DNA from: an uncultured Bacilli bacterium
GTDB lineage: Bacteria; Bacillota_I; Bacilli_A; RF39; UBA660
Direction of reading: 5' to 3'
Length of the DNA: 64,000 nt
NCBI GenBank assembly: GCA_944331895.1
Contig: CALVIX010000004.1
Coordinates: 62,001-126,000, forward strand
The notes under the pieces are model-generated. The model searched no databases, was not told the DNA's origin, and was given only the letters and a program-made list of their open reading frames with translations. Both the position numbers and the translations under genes were made by a program. Of the stretch, positions 16,228-25,464 are shown in pieces. How positions within the stretch are numbered: position 1 is the first letter of the stretch; each line of letters opens with the position of its first letter.

Positions 16228-16944
16228 ATGGAGAGACTACAGAAAGTGATTGCAAATTATGGTATCTGTTCTAGACGTAAAGCGGAAGAACTGATTTCCA
16301 AAGGACATGTGACTGTGAATGGAAAGTTAGTTACAACGCTTGGTACAACAGTAAGTGATAAAGATATCATCGAAGTAGATGGAGAACGTATTAATAAAGA
16401 ACAAAAAGAGTATATTCTACTATTTAAACCAAGAGGAACGGTAACGACGACACACGATGACAAAGGTAGAAAAACAGTTATGGATTATATTGAAACTGAC
16501 AAAAGAGTATATCCGGTTGGGAGATTAGACTATGATACAACGGGGGTATTGTTACTAACAAACGATGGAGAACTTTCTAATATGTTAATGCATCCAAAAG
16601 CAGAGATTGAAAAAGTTTATATTGCTAAGGTAAAAGGAATATTAAGTGGAGATGAGATCAATCGATTAAAAAGAGGAGTTGTGATCGATGGTAGAAAGAC
16701 GGCTCCTGCAAAAGTAAAAGTACAGAAAGTTGATAAAAAAGCACAGACGAGTATCGTCGAGATTACAATTCACGAGGGACGCAACCACCAGGTAAAGAAA
16801 ATGTTTGAACGAGTTGGACATGATGTATTAAAACTGAAAAGAGAACGGCTAGCTTTTTTAGATTTAAAAGGATTGAAGTCGGGAGAATATCGATATTTAA
16901 AAATAAAAGAAGTGCATCAACTATATATGCTTGCAAAAAAATAA
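16228..16944 (+). CDS. rluB: 23S rRNA pseudouridine synthase B
   Basis: A 238-residue RsuA/RluB-family enzyme. The S4 RNA-binding domain is at ~2-60 (RLQKVIANYGICSRRKAEELI); the catalytic domain includes GRLDYDTTGVLLLTNDG (~99-115), whose Asp attacks the uridine. Family members modify helix 89 of 23S rRNA (position 2605 in E. coli). The position after spmB matches B. subtilis. The ATG at 16228 has GGGTG upstream; the ATG at 16219 has none. It ends at a strong bidirectional terminator. Confidence 0.93.
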   Translation: MERLQKVIANYGICSRRKAEELISKGHVTVNGKLVTTLGTTVSDKDIIEVDGERINKEQKEYILLFKPRGTVTTTHDDKGRKTVMDYIETDKRVYPVGRLDYDTTGVLLLTNDGELSNMLMHPKAEIEKVYIAKVKGILSGDEINRLKRGVVIDGRKTAPAKVKVQKVDKKAQTSIVEITIHEGRNHQVKKMFERVGHDVLKLKRERLAFLDLKGLKSGEYRYLKIKEVHQLYMLAKK

Positions 16945-16979
16945 AAAAAGATTTCAAGTTTATATTTGAAATCTTTTTT
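16944..16979. terminator. Bidirectional terminator between rluB and ferredoxin gene
   Basis: A 14-bp A/T-flanked inverted repeat (16944-16957 and 16966-16979) with A and T runs on both sides; it serves both convergent genes and overlaps the ferredoxin stop codon. Confidence 0.9.
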
Positions 16980-17172
16980 ATTCATCTATCACGATCGCAC
17001 TAGTAGGACACATATCAGCTGCATCTTGAATTGCTTCTTCTGATTCTTTGATATCGCTACCTTCTATTACAGTTGCTAATCCTTCTTCATCGATCTCGAA
17101 GATGTTACTAGCAATCCCTTGGCATGCACCACAACCGATGCATACTTCTCTATTTACACGAACTTTTTCCAT
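16978..17172 (-). CDS. fer: 4Fe-4S ferredoxin
   Basis: A 64-residue single-cluster ferredoxin: CIGCGAC near residue 11 supplies three ligands and DMCPTSAI near the C-terminus the fourth, the pattern of Bacillus-type Fer. It is an acidic cytoplasmic electron carrier. GGGAGGAAA precedes the start. Monocistronic, convergent with rluB; partner reductases are not in the window. Confidence 0.93.
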   Translation of the reverse strand: MEKVRVNREVCIGCGACQGIASNIFEIDEEGLATVIEGSDIKESEEAIQDAADMCPTSAIVIDE

Positions 17173-17278
17173 ATATTTCCTCCCGTTTCATTATAAAAAA
17201 TTTTATGCGAAAATGCAAGGAAATAGTTTAAAAACTTTGTCAAATATGGTATGATGTAAAGAGACGGTAGGTGATATT

Positions 17279-18091
17279 ATGGCAAGTCGGATGGAACGTT
17301 ATTATCAATTAAATACCGAAACTCCAAGACGTAGTAGACGGAATCAAGCTTTATATGAGAAGATCTATGAAACGAGCAGAGAATACTCTAATATCGAGGG
17401 GATCGCCAAGATCGAAAAGACGAATGAAATTGATATCAATAAAATTAAAGAAATGTTACGTCAAAGAGAAGAGAGAAAAAAAGGAAGAACGATAGATCCA
17501 GAGAGTATAAAGAAAACTACGCCACCAAAAGTAGAACAAATAGAACCAGCCGTAGAGAAAAATTATGATATTCGCGACATTTTAGTAAAGGCAAAATCAC
17601 AAAAAGAAGAAACGGAAAATGATAGATATCATAGTTTGAAAAATACGCAATATAATATTTTGAAAGGAATCAATCTAAAAGAAGAACTCAATCGAAGAGA
17701 TTATATGGATCAGGAAGATGAGTTAAAAGAAATCATCCACACAATTACGAATACAAGTATATTAAATAAAATGGCTGATGAAGATTTATCATTAGACTTG
17801 TTAAGCGATTTAAAGTCAGTTGATAATACACAGATCAATAGTGAGGCAATTCAAGCAATTTTAAAAGAGGAAAAAGAAGAACAAAGAAAGTCGGATTTTG
17901 ATGATACGAGAGATTTAGATAAATCCTTTTATACTTCTAGTTTAAATTTTAGCGATGAAGATTTTGATGAATTAGGAGAAATTAGAAAGAAAATTACAAA
18001 ACGAAGAAAAATTTTAAAAGCGATTGCAATGATCATCATTTTAATTCTTGTCGTCATCGCAGCATATTTTGTAGGGAAGTATTTACTATAA
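17279..18091 (+). CDS. Charged, helical, C-terminally anchored membrane protein, unknown
   Basis: A 270-residue protein with a long charged cytoplasmic part and one C-terminal hydrophobic helix (~246-266) preceded by KKITKRRKILK, so it is tail-anchored. Two short conserved-looking motifs stand out: an N-terminal MERYYQLNTE with basic patch RRSRRNQALYEKIYE, and the repeated phrase pattern around YDIRDILVKAKSQK and NTQYNILKGI. Much of ~70-230 should be helical or disordered. AGGTGATATT precedes the ATG. No family is recognised; a scaffold or cell-division-type role would be a guess. Confidence 0.75.
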   Translation: MASRMERYYQLNTETPRRSRRNQALYEKIYETSREYSNIEGIAKIEKTNEIDINKIKEMLRQREERKKGRTIDPESIKKTTPPKVEQIEPAVEKNYDIRDILVKAKSQKEETENDRYHSLKNTQYNILKGINLKEELNRRDYMDQEDELKEIIHTITNTSILNKMADEDLSLDLLSDLKSVDNTQINSEAIQAILKEEKEEQRKSDFDDTRDLDKSFYTSSLNFSDEDFDELGEIRKKITKRRKILKAIAMIIILILVVIAAYFVGKYLL

Positions 18092-18092
18092 A

Positions 18093-18122
18093 AGAAAAAG
18101 ACTATATGTCTTTCTTTTTTTC
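18093..18122. terminator. Bidirectional terminator
   Basis: AAAAAGAC-TATAT-GTCTTTCT hairpin with A and T runs, shared by the tail-anchored protein gene and the germination operon converging on it. Confidence 0.7.
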
Positions 18123-19205
18123 GGTATAAAATATTTTGAGCATAACTCCAAGGGGAAGTATGAAAAAGAAGAAGAATATAAAAAATGGATATATTTTAGA
18201 TAAGAAATGATATGCATCAGTGTTCGTTGGAAAAATAAATTCACTCAGGATAAAAATAATTCCAAGTAAAATGGTATAAATTATTTTTTCACTTTTATTA
18301 TCGTGTGGGTGCCATATTCTTTTAATACCATTCGCAAGAAAATAAACAGCGATTGCACATGTAATCAACATGTCAAATATCCATTGAAGGGACAATGTAT
18401 TTTCCACTCGCGTGATAAATCCTAAGATAGAGACTCTTTTTAAAATATGAAATTCTGCATATTGGTATAGTTGACATAACTCTATTCCTAAAATAGAAAG
18501 GGTACAAAAAGCAATAATAAATAACATTAGATTAGTGATCAAATAAGCACCGATCACGTGTTGATTGAAATGTCGATCTTGTTTCATTTGTTCTTTGGGT
18601 ATGATGGTAAGTAAAAAAATGGGGAGAATGTTATAGATCATATAGTGTAAAGAACCCGTCATAATTGGTTTTAATCCTTCGTCTGCAAATGGTCTTAAGT
18701 TATCAATATCAATTTGTCCTACGAGTCCGATAAAGCTAAGTAAATATAGAAATAGATCTATATACAATAGAATCATGATGACGCGAGCAAAAGTAGGAAG
18801 CCCTTTTGATAACATATACCATATACCAATAGCAAAGATAATTCCTATCAAAACAACAGGGGTTCGATATAGATATTGGGAGTTAATGAAATTGCATAAG
18901 TTATAAAATATAATGACAGCGAGAGAAAGAACGAAGGAGAGCAATAAAAGATTGATGATGAGAGCTATTTTGCGGCCAAATAATTCTTGATTTAATTCGA
19001 TGATAGAAAGATTTGGTTTATAGTTCATAATATAAAGGAATATATAAATTGGAATCAATCCTATGATAATAGCAAATAAGATAGATATGGGAGTATTTTG
19101 TTTAGAAATGAAAAATAAATTGTTGATAGAAATTCCAACAAAACAAGAATGCATAATGAAATAGATAAAAGAATCGAACTGTATATTACTAATTTGCTTT
19201 CTCAT
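18102..19205 (-). CDS. Spore germination receptor subunit B (GerAB/GerKB family permease)
   Basis: A 367-residue protein with about ten membrane helices, of the GerAB/amino-acid-permease-like family (APC superfamily). N-terminal ISNIQFDSFIYFIMHSCFVGIS and the RPFADEGLKPIMTGS segment fit GerB subunits, which bind the germinant within the inner spore membrane. It is the third gene of the operon and overlaps the C-subunit gene by 17 nt. The A-C-B gene order is that of B. subtilis gerKA-gerKC-gerKB. The ligand cannot be deduced. Confidence 0.93.
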   Translation of the reverse strand: MRKQISNIQFDSFIYFIMHSCFVGISINNLFFISKQNTPISILFAIIIGLIPIYIFLYIMNYKPNLSIIELNQELFGRKIALIINLLLLSFVLSLAVIIFYNLCNFINSQYLYRTPVVLIGIIFAIGIWYMLSKGLPTFARVIMILLYIDLFLYLLSFIGLVGQIDIDNLRPFADEGLKPIMTGSLHYMIYNILPIFLLTIIPKEQMKQDRHFNQHVIGAYLITNLMLFIIAFCTLSILGIELCQLYQYAEFHILKRVSILGFITRVENTLSLQWIFDMLITCAIAVYFLANGIKRIWHPHDNKSEKIIYTILLGIIFILSEFIFPTNTDAYHFLSKIYPFFIFFFFFILPLGVMLKIFYTEKKKDI

Positions 19206-20397
19206 TTCTTATATCCTCCTCTTTTTGAACAGTATCATTGAGAGAACCTTTCGTCTCAAGCTTTAGTGATACATCAAAGTTAACTTCCATATATGGGAAA
19301 ATATCATCATCCCATAGATTTTGTACATTTTTAAAGTAGTTAGGATGGTGGCGATAGAAGTATAAACCAAATCCAAAGATATCAGATTTATACTCGTTCT
19401 GTGCGATAGAAATCGCACTTTGCAACATATCTTGAAGGGAAGATTCAAATTTTTTCGTTAATTTGTTTAATTCTTTTGGCTGCAGTAGATTATAAGCACA
19501 ATTGATTTCCTGTAATGATCCTTCCGCACTTACTTTAATGTTTACAGAGGGTTGATTTTTATCAAGCTGGTAATCTCTATCAACGTGAATATTAGTAATG
19601 TTGGCATTTGCAAAATTGGTTCCGTCACATTTTGTTGTGACAATTACATTTTTTGCATTACCATTGATAATATTGATTCCTCTACTTTCTTCACGTTTTG
19701 CAAACCCGACAAGTTTGTCGTTTTTGAATATTCCCAAATTACTCAATTCAATATAGGTTTTAGGCTCGGAATTTTCTAGATTGGCCATGTTAGCACCTTC
19801 CTCGGAATCACCGCTAATAATGATGCTAGGTAATACGGGATTGATGCCAGGGCGTAAAACACTACGTACAAATTGACTATATCCTATGTTTGTAGAAATC
19901 GACTGATTCGTACTAGAGTTTTGCAAGTTAATTACGATATTTTGAGAAGGAAATGCTTCTAAAGGAGAGAGCACTTTGACGACGTCTTTTGCTTTTTGAT
20001 CTTTGGTGATCAGAAAGAAGAATTTTTTTCTAGATTCAGGATCTCTCATGAATAAATCGACCACTTTAAAAACGCCTTCTTTGGCAATGTCACTGCTCAT
20101 AACGATGACAGAAACATGTCCTAAATATGTAGATCTTGGATTCTTTAAATCAATCTCCCTCATTGCTTCTGATAGAGTAGGTCCAACTCCACTAAAGACA
20201 GTCGTTTGGCTTTCTCCTTCTTTACTGCTAACTTGTGCTTTTTTTGCATTCGCAATGGAGTAACTAATTTCATAGCCGCTTTCAACTTTATCTATCGCAA
20301 CAGCGGTCACGATAGATAAGTCATCTAATTCTTTGTAATCAAAGCATCCAGTAAAGAGGAACATAAAAAATAGAATCGATAATAATTTATATTTCAG
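19189..20397 (-). CDS. Spore germination receptor subunit C (Ger(x)C lipoprotein), possible CTG start
   Basis: A Ger(x)C-family protein: FDYKELDDLSIVTAVAIDK right after the lipidated Cys, DPESRKKFFFLITKDQKA, and a C-terminal domain. GerC subunits are lipoproteins on the outer face of the inner spore membrane. The first ATG (20364) would leave only MFLFTGC, too short for a lipoprotein signal. The frame extends upstream without ATG, GTG or TTG, but a CTG at 20397 has AGGAG 9 nt before it and yields LKYKLLSILFFMFLFTGC, a normal signal. I therefore place the start at CTG; the conservative alternative is 20364. It overlaps the A-subunit gene by 11 nt. Confidence 0.9.
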   Translation of the reverse strand: MKYKLLSILFFMFLFTGCFDYKELDDLSIVTAVAIDKVESGYEISYSIANAKKAQVSSKEGESQTTVFSGVGPTLSEAMREIDLKNPRSTYLGHVSVIVMSSDIAKEGVFKVVDLFMRDPESRKKFFFLITKDQKAKDVVKVLSPLEAFPSQNIVINLQNSSTNQSISTNIGYSQFVRSVLRPGINPVLPSIIISGDSEEGANMANLENSEPKTYIELSNLGIFKNDKLVGFAKREESRGINIINGNAKNVIVTTKCDGTNFANANITNIHVDRDYQLDKNQPSVNIKVSAEGSLQEINCAYNLLQPKELNKLTKKFESSLQDMLQSAISIAQNEYKSDIFGFGLYFYRHHPNYFKNVQNLWDDDIFPYMEVNFDVSLKLETKGSLNDTVQKEEDIRNEKAN

Positions 20398-21874
20398 ATT
20401 GATCAGCTCCTAATCTACGTCGATTTTTCTTTGTGAAAAAATCTGGACGATATTTCATCTTGTTACGAGAACGTCTGATCAACCCATCTTTTATAATGGC
20501 TTGATCAAGAGGACTGAATGGAATTAAGTAAGGTGTTCCCATAATTTCTAGACTACATAATTTCGTAAGGAAAATAATACCGATAACGACAAATCCTACA
20601 AGCCCCATAAAAGCAGATGCTAGCAAGAAAACGACGCGCCAAAATCTCAGTGCATTGATAAAATCGATATCGGTAAAAAGAAACCCGGATATAGAAGTCA
20701 TAGCGACAACGATAACGACGATCGGGGATACGATACCAGCGTTTACTGCCGCATCTCCTAAAACGAGTGCTCCGACAATACTGATGGAAGATCCCATCGC
20801 GCTAGGAATGCGAATATCACTCTCTCTTAAAATTTCGAAAGTGGTAATGAGAATTAAAATTTCAAAGATGGTTGGTATCGGGACGCCTTCTCGTTGTACA
20901 GCAATAGATATCAGTAATCGGTCAGGAATAATTTCCTGGTTGAATGTCGTCATTGCAATATATAGCGCAGGAGTTGTGATTGTTATGAGAAATGCGAGAA
21001 ATCTTAAAGCTCTAGATAAACTAATATTAGAAGGTTTTTGATAATAATCATCCGCGGTTTGGAAAAAATCCATAAATAAACCCGGAAGAACAATGACATA
21101 TGGAGAATTTTCTACGATGATTGCAATTTTCCCGTCTAAGATGGATCCACATACTAGATCAGGTCTTTCTGTAGTCACTGCTTTTGGGAAGTCCGTATAT
21201 TGCTTAGGAGATAAATATTCCAGGATATATCCACAATCTAAGATTCCATCGATATCTATTTTTTCTAGTCGATCGACTATTTTTTTTATTTTTTCTTGTG
21301 ATACTACATCCTGTAAATAAGCAACCCCAACTTTTGTTTTAGTTCTCCTTCCAATCATTGTTTCATTGATCCATAAGTTAGAATCTTTGATTCTTTTTCG
21401 AATCAATCCTAGATTCATCATATAATTTTCTGTAAAGCTATCTTTAGGTCCTCGCAAATTCTTTTCGTCATTTGCTTCAGCAACACCTCTATCCAATACG
21501 CTTTTTGTTTCTAGTGCGATCGCGCTATGATTACCATCGATAAAAATAATCGTAAAACCAGAAGCTAAAAAGTAAAAGAGATTATCGAAATCTTCTACCG
21601 TTCTCATCTTGCTATTTAAAATAGTATTTTTAAGATGTTGATAAACTTTTTTCGTACTTAATTTGATCTCATCTTTGACGTCTTCACGCAAACTTCGCAT
21701 TAAAAAGTCACTTACTTTATCATCGCTTGCTACACTTTCTATGTTCATATATGCGAGTGTGTTTTTTTTCAAATGAATGATGCGAGAGTTAATATCACAA
21801 CTGTTTCCATTCATTGCTTTTACAGTATCTATATTTTTTTGTAAGTTTTTATATAGTTTTTTCGTTTCTTTCAT
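20387..21874 (-). CDS. Spore germination receptor subunit A (GerA/GerKA family)
   Basis: A 495-residue GerA-family protein. The soluble N-terminal half includes MRSLREDV, ETKSVLDRGVAEANDEKNLRGPKDSFTENYMMNLGLIRKRI and the DGKIAIIVENSPYVIVLPGLFMDFFQ segment; the C-terminal half has about five membrane helices with RPSNISLSRALRF-like, REGVPIPTIFEILILITTFEILRESDIRIP and SIVGALVLGDAAVNAGIVSPIVVIVVA. These are hallmark A-subunit motifs; recent work on the family describes A subunits as oligomeric ion channels. The ATG at 21874 follows GAGGG. First gene of an A-C-B operon, divergent from rlmCD. Confidence 0.96.
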   Translation of the reverse strand: MKETKKLYKNLQKNIDTVKAMNGNSCDINSRIIHLKKNTLAYMNIESVASDDKVSDFLMRSLREDVKDEIKLSTKKVYQHLKNTILNSKMRTVEDFDNLFYFLASGFTIIFIDGNHSAIALETKSVLDRGVAEANDEKNLRGPKDSFTENYMMNLGLIRKRIKDSNLWINETMIGRRTKTKVGVAYLQDVVSQEKIKKIVDRLEKIDIDGILDCGYILEYLSPKQYTDFPKAVTTERPDLVCGSILDGKIAIIVENSPYVIVLPGLFMDFFQTADDYYQKPSNISLSRALRFLAFLITITTPALYIAMTTFNQEIIPDRLLISIAVQREGVPIPTIFEILILITTFEILRESDIRIPSAMGSSISIVGALVLGDAAVNAGIVSPIVVIVVAMTSISGFLFTDIDFINALRFWRVVFLLASAFMGLVGFVVIGIIFLTKLCSLEIMGTPYLIPFSPLDQAIIKDGLIRRSRNKMKYRPDFFTKKNRRRLGADQSEI

Positions 21875-21963
21875 AAGTATCCCTCATTCATCATTATCAT
21901 ACCCAAAATTGATCAGAATATCATAATATCAATGATGTATGTTATAATTAGTATGGTGGTTTG

Positions 21964-23208
21964 ATGGAAAAACATATTTTAAAGATAGAAAAGTTGGATC
22001 ATAGCGGAAGAGGAATTGCGCGATTGAATGATAAAATTGTATTTATTCCTTGTGCTTTCAAGAATGAAGTTGTAGAAGTAGAAATAATCAGAGAGAAAAA
22101 ATCGTGGATGGAAGGACGAGTACTGCGGTGGATAAAAGTTTCTGAAAAGAGAGTTCAACCGACTTGTCCTTACTATGATATTTGTGGTGGATGCGATATT
22201 ATGCATATGTCGTACCGTGATCAAATTGCTTGGAAAGAAGAAAAAGTAAAAGAAATTATGCAGAAGTTTGCAAATATTTCTCCTTTGGTTGTATCTTCGA
22301 TCATTCCATGCGAAGAAGAGAAAAATTATCGAAATAAACTAGTATTACAAGTGAAAGATGATATTGGTTTTTTTGAAAAGAGAAGTCATCAGCTTGTAAA
22401 AATTGAGAAGTGTCAAATTAGCGATACACGTATCAATGAAGTGTTAGAGATCATTCGATCTCAAATGCCGTTAAAACATGTCCATCAAATTATGATTCGT
22501 GCTAGTAAAAATACAGATAATATCATGGTTGTCTTCGATGCCTCAGATCCTATCAAAGAAGAGTTAGTATCAGTGCTCAAGGACAAGGTATCTTCTATTA
22601 TTATGAAACAAAATCATAAATATAAAACAGTATATGGAAAAGACGATATGATTGAAAAGTTAAATGGTGTTTCATTTCAAATCGCACCTGATGCTTTTTT
22701 TCAGGTTAATACGAAACAGACAGAAAAACTGTATCAAATGGTGAAAGATGCTTTTGTATTATCTTTGGATGATATCGTTTTGGATTTATATTGTGGAACG
22801 GGAACCATCGGTATTTTTTTAGCTCCATTTGTCCGTCAAATAATTGGAGTAGAAATAAATGCGCAGGCGATCGAAAGTGCCAAAAAGAATCAGGCGTTAA
22901 ATAAGATTTCTAATATAGAATGGAAATTAGGTAAGGTGGAAGACGTGATACCTTCTATGAAGGTAAGTCCAAATGTAGTAGTTGTCGATCCTCCTCGTAG
23001 TGGATTAGATGATAAGACGATCGAAAGAATCAAATCATGGAATGTGGAAAAGATCGTATATGTATCTTGTGATCCAGTGACTCTTGCGCGTGATATAAAC
23101 AGGTTAAAGGAAAAATACGATATAGTCAAAATTGTTCCAGTTGATATGTTCCCACAGACGAAGCACGTTGAATGTGTAGTATCATTACTTTTAAAAAGTA
23201 GGTTATAA
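21964..23208 (+). CDS. rlmCD: 23S rRNA (uracil-C5)-methyltransferase, RlmCD/RumA family
   Basis: A 414-residue enzyme that adds a C5 methyl group to uridines of 23S rRNA (747 and 1939 in the Bacillus RlmCD case). A TRAM domain lies at ~1-57, [4Fe-4S] ligands in CPYYDICGGC (68-77) and a further Cys in EKCQIS, the SAM-binding DLYCGTGTIGIFLA, DPPRSGLD and the catalytic VSCDPVTLARD (~368). ATG 21964 is used; a TTG lies just before it. A TATAAT with upstream TG-type context is near 21942. It stands alone before the GH3 gene. Confidence 0.93.
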   Translation: MEKHILKIEKLDHSGRGIARLNDKIVFIPCAFKNEVVEVEIIREKKSWMEGRVLRWIKVSEKRVQPTCPYYDICGGCDIMHMSYRDQIAWKEEKVKEIMQKFANISPLVVSSIIPCEEEKNYRNKLVLQVKDDIGFFEKRSHQLVKIEKCQISDTRINEVLEIIRSQMPLKHVHQIMIRASKNTDNIMVVFDASDPIKEELVSVLKDKVSSIIMKQNHKYKTVYGKDDMIEKLNGVSFQIAPDAFFQVNTKQTEKLYQMVKDAFVLSLDDIVLDLYCGTGTIGIFLAPFVRQIIGVEINAQAIESAKKNQALNKISNIEWKLGKVEDVIPSMKVSPNVVVVDPPRSGLDDKTIERIKSWNVEKIVYVSCDPVTLARDINRLKEKYDIVKIVPVDMFPQTKHVECVVSLLLKSRL

Positions 23209-23299
23209 AAGAATCGATAAGTGATCAAAATATAATAATAGGGATCAGACGATATATACGAAAGTATAGTTGTGAGCATACTAATATAGGAGGAATGTT

Positions 23300-24418
23300 A
23301 TGAAAATTAAAGTTATAATGATCTTATGTTTGCTTGCGATCGGAGTAGGGTTATGGTTAGGAACAGAAGCTCGATTGAGAGAAGATGAGAATGTTTCGAA
23401 AACATTAGAGATAAAAGATGACCTTATTGAGGAAAAGATAGAACAGATGACGTTGGAAGAAAAGGTCGGACAAATGTTTATTGTGCGAGTTCCAGAAAAA
23501 GATGTTTTAACATCGATCGAGCAGTATCATTTGGGAGGATACATCTTATATGCGAGAGATTTCAAGAATCATACGAAAGAGAGTGCAACTGCGATGATAA
23601 AATCTTATCAAGAACACTCTAACATTCCTATGTTGATAGGAGTAGATGAAGAAGGAGGAACGGTGAATCGAGTTAGCTTATATCAAGCTTTCCGTGAAAC
23701 CCCGTTTTTATCTTCGCAAGCGTTATATCAAAGTGGTGGATGGGATATGATCGAAAAGGATACTATAGAGAAAAGTAGATTATTATCCTCTCTTGGAATC
23801 AATGTTAATTTTGCTCCTGTCGTAGATATTTCTGAAAACCCGAGCGATTATATTTATGATCGTAGTTTTGGACATGATGCAAATATGACTGCTCAATATA
23901 CCAAAAAAGTTGTAAAAAAAATGCTTAAAGAACATGTAGAACCAGTGTTAAAGCATTTTCCGGGATATGGGAATAATGTGAATACACATACGGGTATCGC
24001 ACATGATACTAGAAGTTATGAGCAATTTGAAACTTCCGATTTTATTCCATTTCGAGAAGGAATTAAAGCAGGAGCAAATATCATTTTAGTATCACATAAC
24101 ATTGTACATTCTATGGATGATGTCTACCCAGCATCTCTATCATCGAAAGTACATAAAATTCTTAGGGAAACATTGGAATTTGATGGTGTTATAGTGACGG
24201 ATGATCTATATATGGAAGGAATCACACAATATGTAAAAGCAGAAGAGGCTGCTATATTAGCTGTACAAGCAGGGAATGATCTTATTTGTTGTACCGATTA
24301 TCAAATTCAGATACCAGCAGTTGTGAATGCAGTAAGAGAGGGGAAAATCAGTGAGGAAAGAATCAATTCTTCTATCAGACGTATTTTAAAATTAAAAAAA
24401 GAAATGGGAATTTTATAA
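23300..24418 (+). CDS. Secreted or membrane-anchored glycoside hydrolase family 3 (NagZ-type)
   Basis: A 372-residue GH3 enzyme, probably a beta-N-acetylglucosaminidase acting on peptidoglycan. An N-terminal hydrophobic segment (~5-22) acts as signal or anchor; EKVGQMFIVR, GVDEEGGTVNR, FAPVVDI, KHFPGYG (~218) with the following THTGIAHD loop (catalytic His-Asp dyad) and IVTDDLYMEGI (~299, nucleophile Asp) are all family motifs. It is single-domain, as in NagZ, lacking the C-terminal domain of longer Gram-positive members. AGGAGG precedes the ATG. The sugar specificity is inferred. Confidence 0.9.
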   Translation: MKIKVIMILCLLAIGVGLWLGTEARLREDENVSKTLEIKDDLIEEKIEQMTLEEKVGQMFIVRVPEKDVLTSIEQYHLGGYILYARDFKNHTKESATAMIKSYQEHSNIPMLIGVDEEGGTVNRVSLYQAFRETPFLSSQALYQSGGWDMIEKDTIEKSRLLSSLGINVNFAPVVDISENPSDYIYDRSFGHDANMTAQYTKKVVKKMLKEHVEPVLKHFPGYGNNVNTHTGIAHDTRSYEQFETSDFIPFREGIKAGANIILVSHNIVHSMDDVYPASLSSKVHKILRETLEFDGVIVTDDLYMEGITQYVKAEEAAILAVQAGNDLICCTDYQIQIPAVVNAVREGKISEERINSSIRRILKLKKEMGIL

Positions 24419-24435
24419 TTTTTGAATAAAGATAC

Positions 24436-24464
24436 TTGCGCATTTTGTCGAATTATGCTATATT
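24436..24464 (+). promoter_or_regulatory. Promoter of a short RNA or leader
   Basis: TTGCGC (24436-24441), 17-nt spacer, TATATT (24459-24464) with extended TGC. Transcription would start near 24470. Confidence 0.6.
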
Positions 24465-24468
24465 GATA

Positions 24469-24553
24469 GTGCAAGAATTTCTTGCGGGTATTATGAAACT
24501 TTCCCACGTTACATCGTACCCTTTTTATGACAGGTAGAACTTATCTGTCTTTT
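24469..24553 (+). ncRNA. Putative ~85-nt structured small RNA or attenuated leader
   Basis: Starting just after an extended -10 promoter, the segment holds a perfect GCAAGAA/TTCTTGC inverted repeat (24471-24485), a GGGTA...GTACCC closing pair around 24486-24521, and a terminator hairpin GACAGGTA-GAACT-TATCTGTC (24529-24549) followed by TTTTCTTTTT. No open frame with a ribosome site is inside. A second promoter (TATAAT at 24568-24573) then serves the next gene. It matches no riboswitch class I know; it could be a stand-alone sRNA or an attenuator of the pseudouridine synthase gene. Confidence 0.45.
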
Positions 24554-24595
24554 CTTTTTGTTTATGATATAATAAAGCAAGAAAAGATGGTGCAT

Positions 24596-25450
24596 ATGAA
24601 AGCAAATTTAGAATATAAAGTAATAGAAAACGAAACATTACTTCCTTTTTTAAATCAGAATTTAAAAGATATATCAAAAAAGAAGATCAAAAGTTATTTG
24701 ACGCATGGTTGTGTATATGTGGATGATAAAAGAGTAACACAATATAATTATTGCCTGATGCCTGGACAAATAGTAAAGATACATCGGAGTGAAAAAAGTA
24801 GTGAGAATAGTGGAGAGCTGGACATTTTATATGAGGACAGAGACTTACTTGTCGTAAATAAGAAACCGGGCCTACTCACGATTGCAACCGAGAAGGAAAA
24901 AGAGAAGACTTTATATCATATGGCAAGTAATTACGTAAAGAAAAATTATAAAAATGGAAAGATATTTATCGTTCATCGATTAGATAAAGATACATCAGGG
25001 ATCGTAGTCTTTGCCAAAAATGAACACATGAAAGAGATGTTACAAAAAAACTGGAATGAACTTGTTTTATACCGTGGATATATTGCGATAGTAGAGGGAT
25101 CCTTACCAAAGAAAGAGGGAAAGATTCACACGTGGTTAAAAGAAGATGGGAATTATCGGGTGCATTCAGTAAAAAATAAAAAAGAAGGAAAAGAAGCGAT
25201 TACATTATATAGAGTGATAAAAGAAAAAAAGAATACGACAGTTGTGGAGATAGAATTAAAAACGGGAAGAAAAAATCAGATACGAGTGCATTTTAGCGAG
25301 CTTGGACACCCGGTTGTAGGCGATAAAAAATATGGTTCACGTATACGTTCATCTCGCTTAGAATTACATGCTTACTTTCTAAAATTGAGACATCCGGTAA
25401 CGCACAGGGAAATAGAGTGGCATGCTTTGATTCCCGAGGAAATGAGGTAG
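24596..25450 (+). CDS. RluD-family pseudouridine synthase
   Basis: A 284-residue RluA/RluD-type enzyme. An S4-like N-terminal domain (KKIKSYLTHGCVYVDDKRV) is followed by the catalytic core: ILYEDRDLLVVNKKPGLL, HRLDKDTSGIVVFAK (catalytic Asp) and TGRKNQIRVHFSELGHPVVGDKKYG. Target uridines in 23S rRNA or tRNA cannot be told from sequence. ATG 24596 is preferred; ATG 24587 is an in-frame alternative. A TATAAT with extended TGA sits at 24568-24573. The next gene starts 15 nt downstream, so they may be co-transcribed. Confidence 0.9.
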   Translation: MKANLEYKVIENETLLPFLNQNLKDISKKKIKSYLTHGCVYVDDKRVTQYNYCLMPGQIVKIHRSEKSSENSGELDILYEDRDLLVVNKKPGLLTIATEKEKEKTLYHMASNYVKKNYKNGKIFIVHRLDKDTSGIVVFAKNEHMKEMLQKNWNELVLYRGYIAIVEGSLPKKEGKIHTWLKEDGNYRVHSVKNKKEGKEAITLYRVIKEKKNTTVVEIELKTGRKNQIRVHFSELGHPVVGDKKYGSRIRSSRLELHAYFLKLRHPVTHREIEWHALIPEEMR

Positions 25451-25464
25451 AAAAGAGGGATTAT

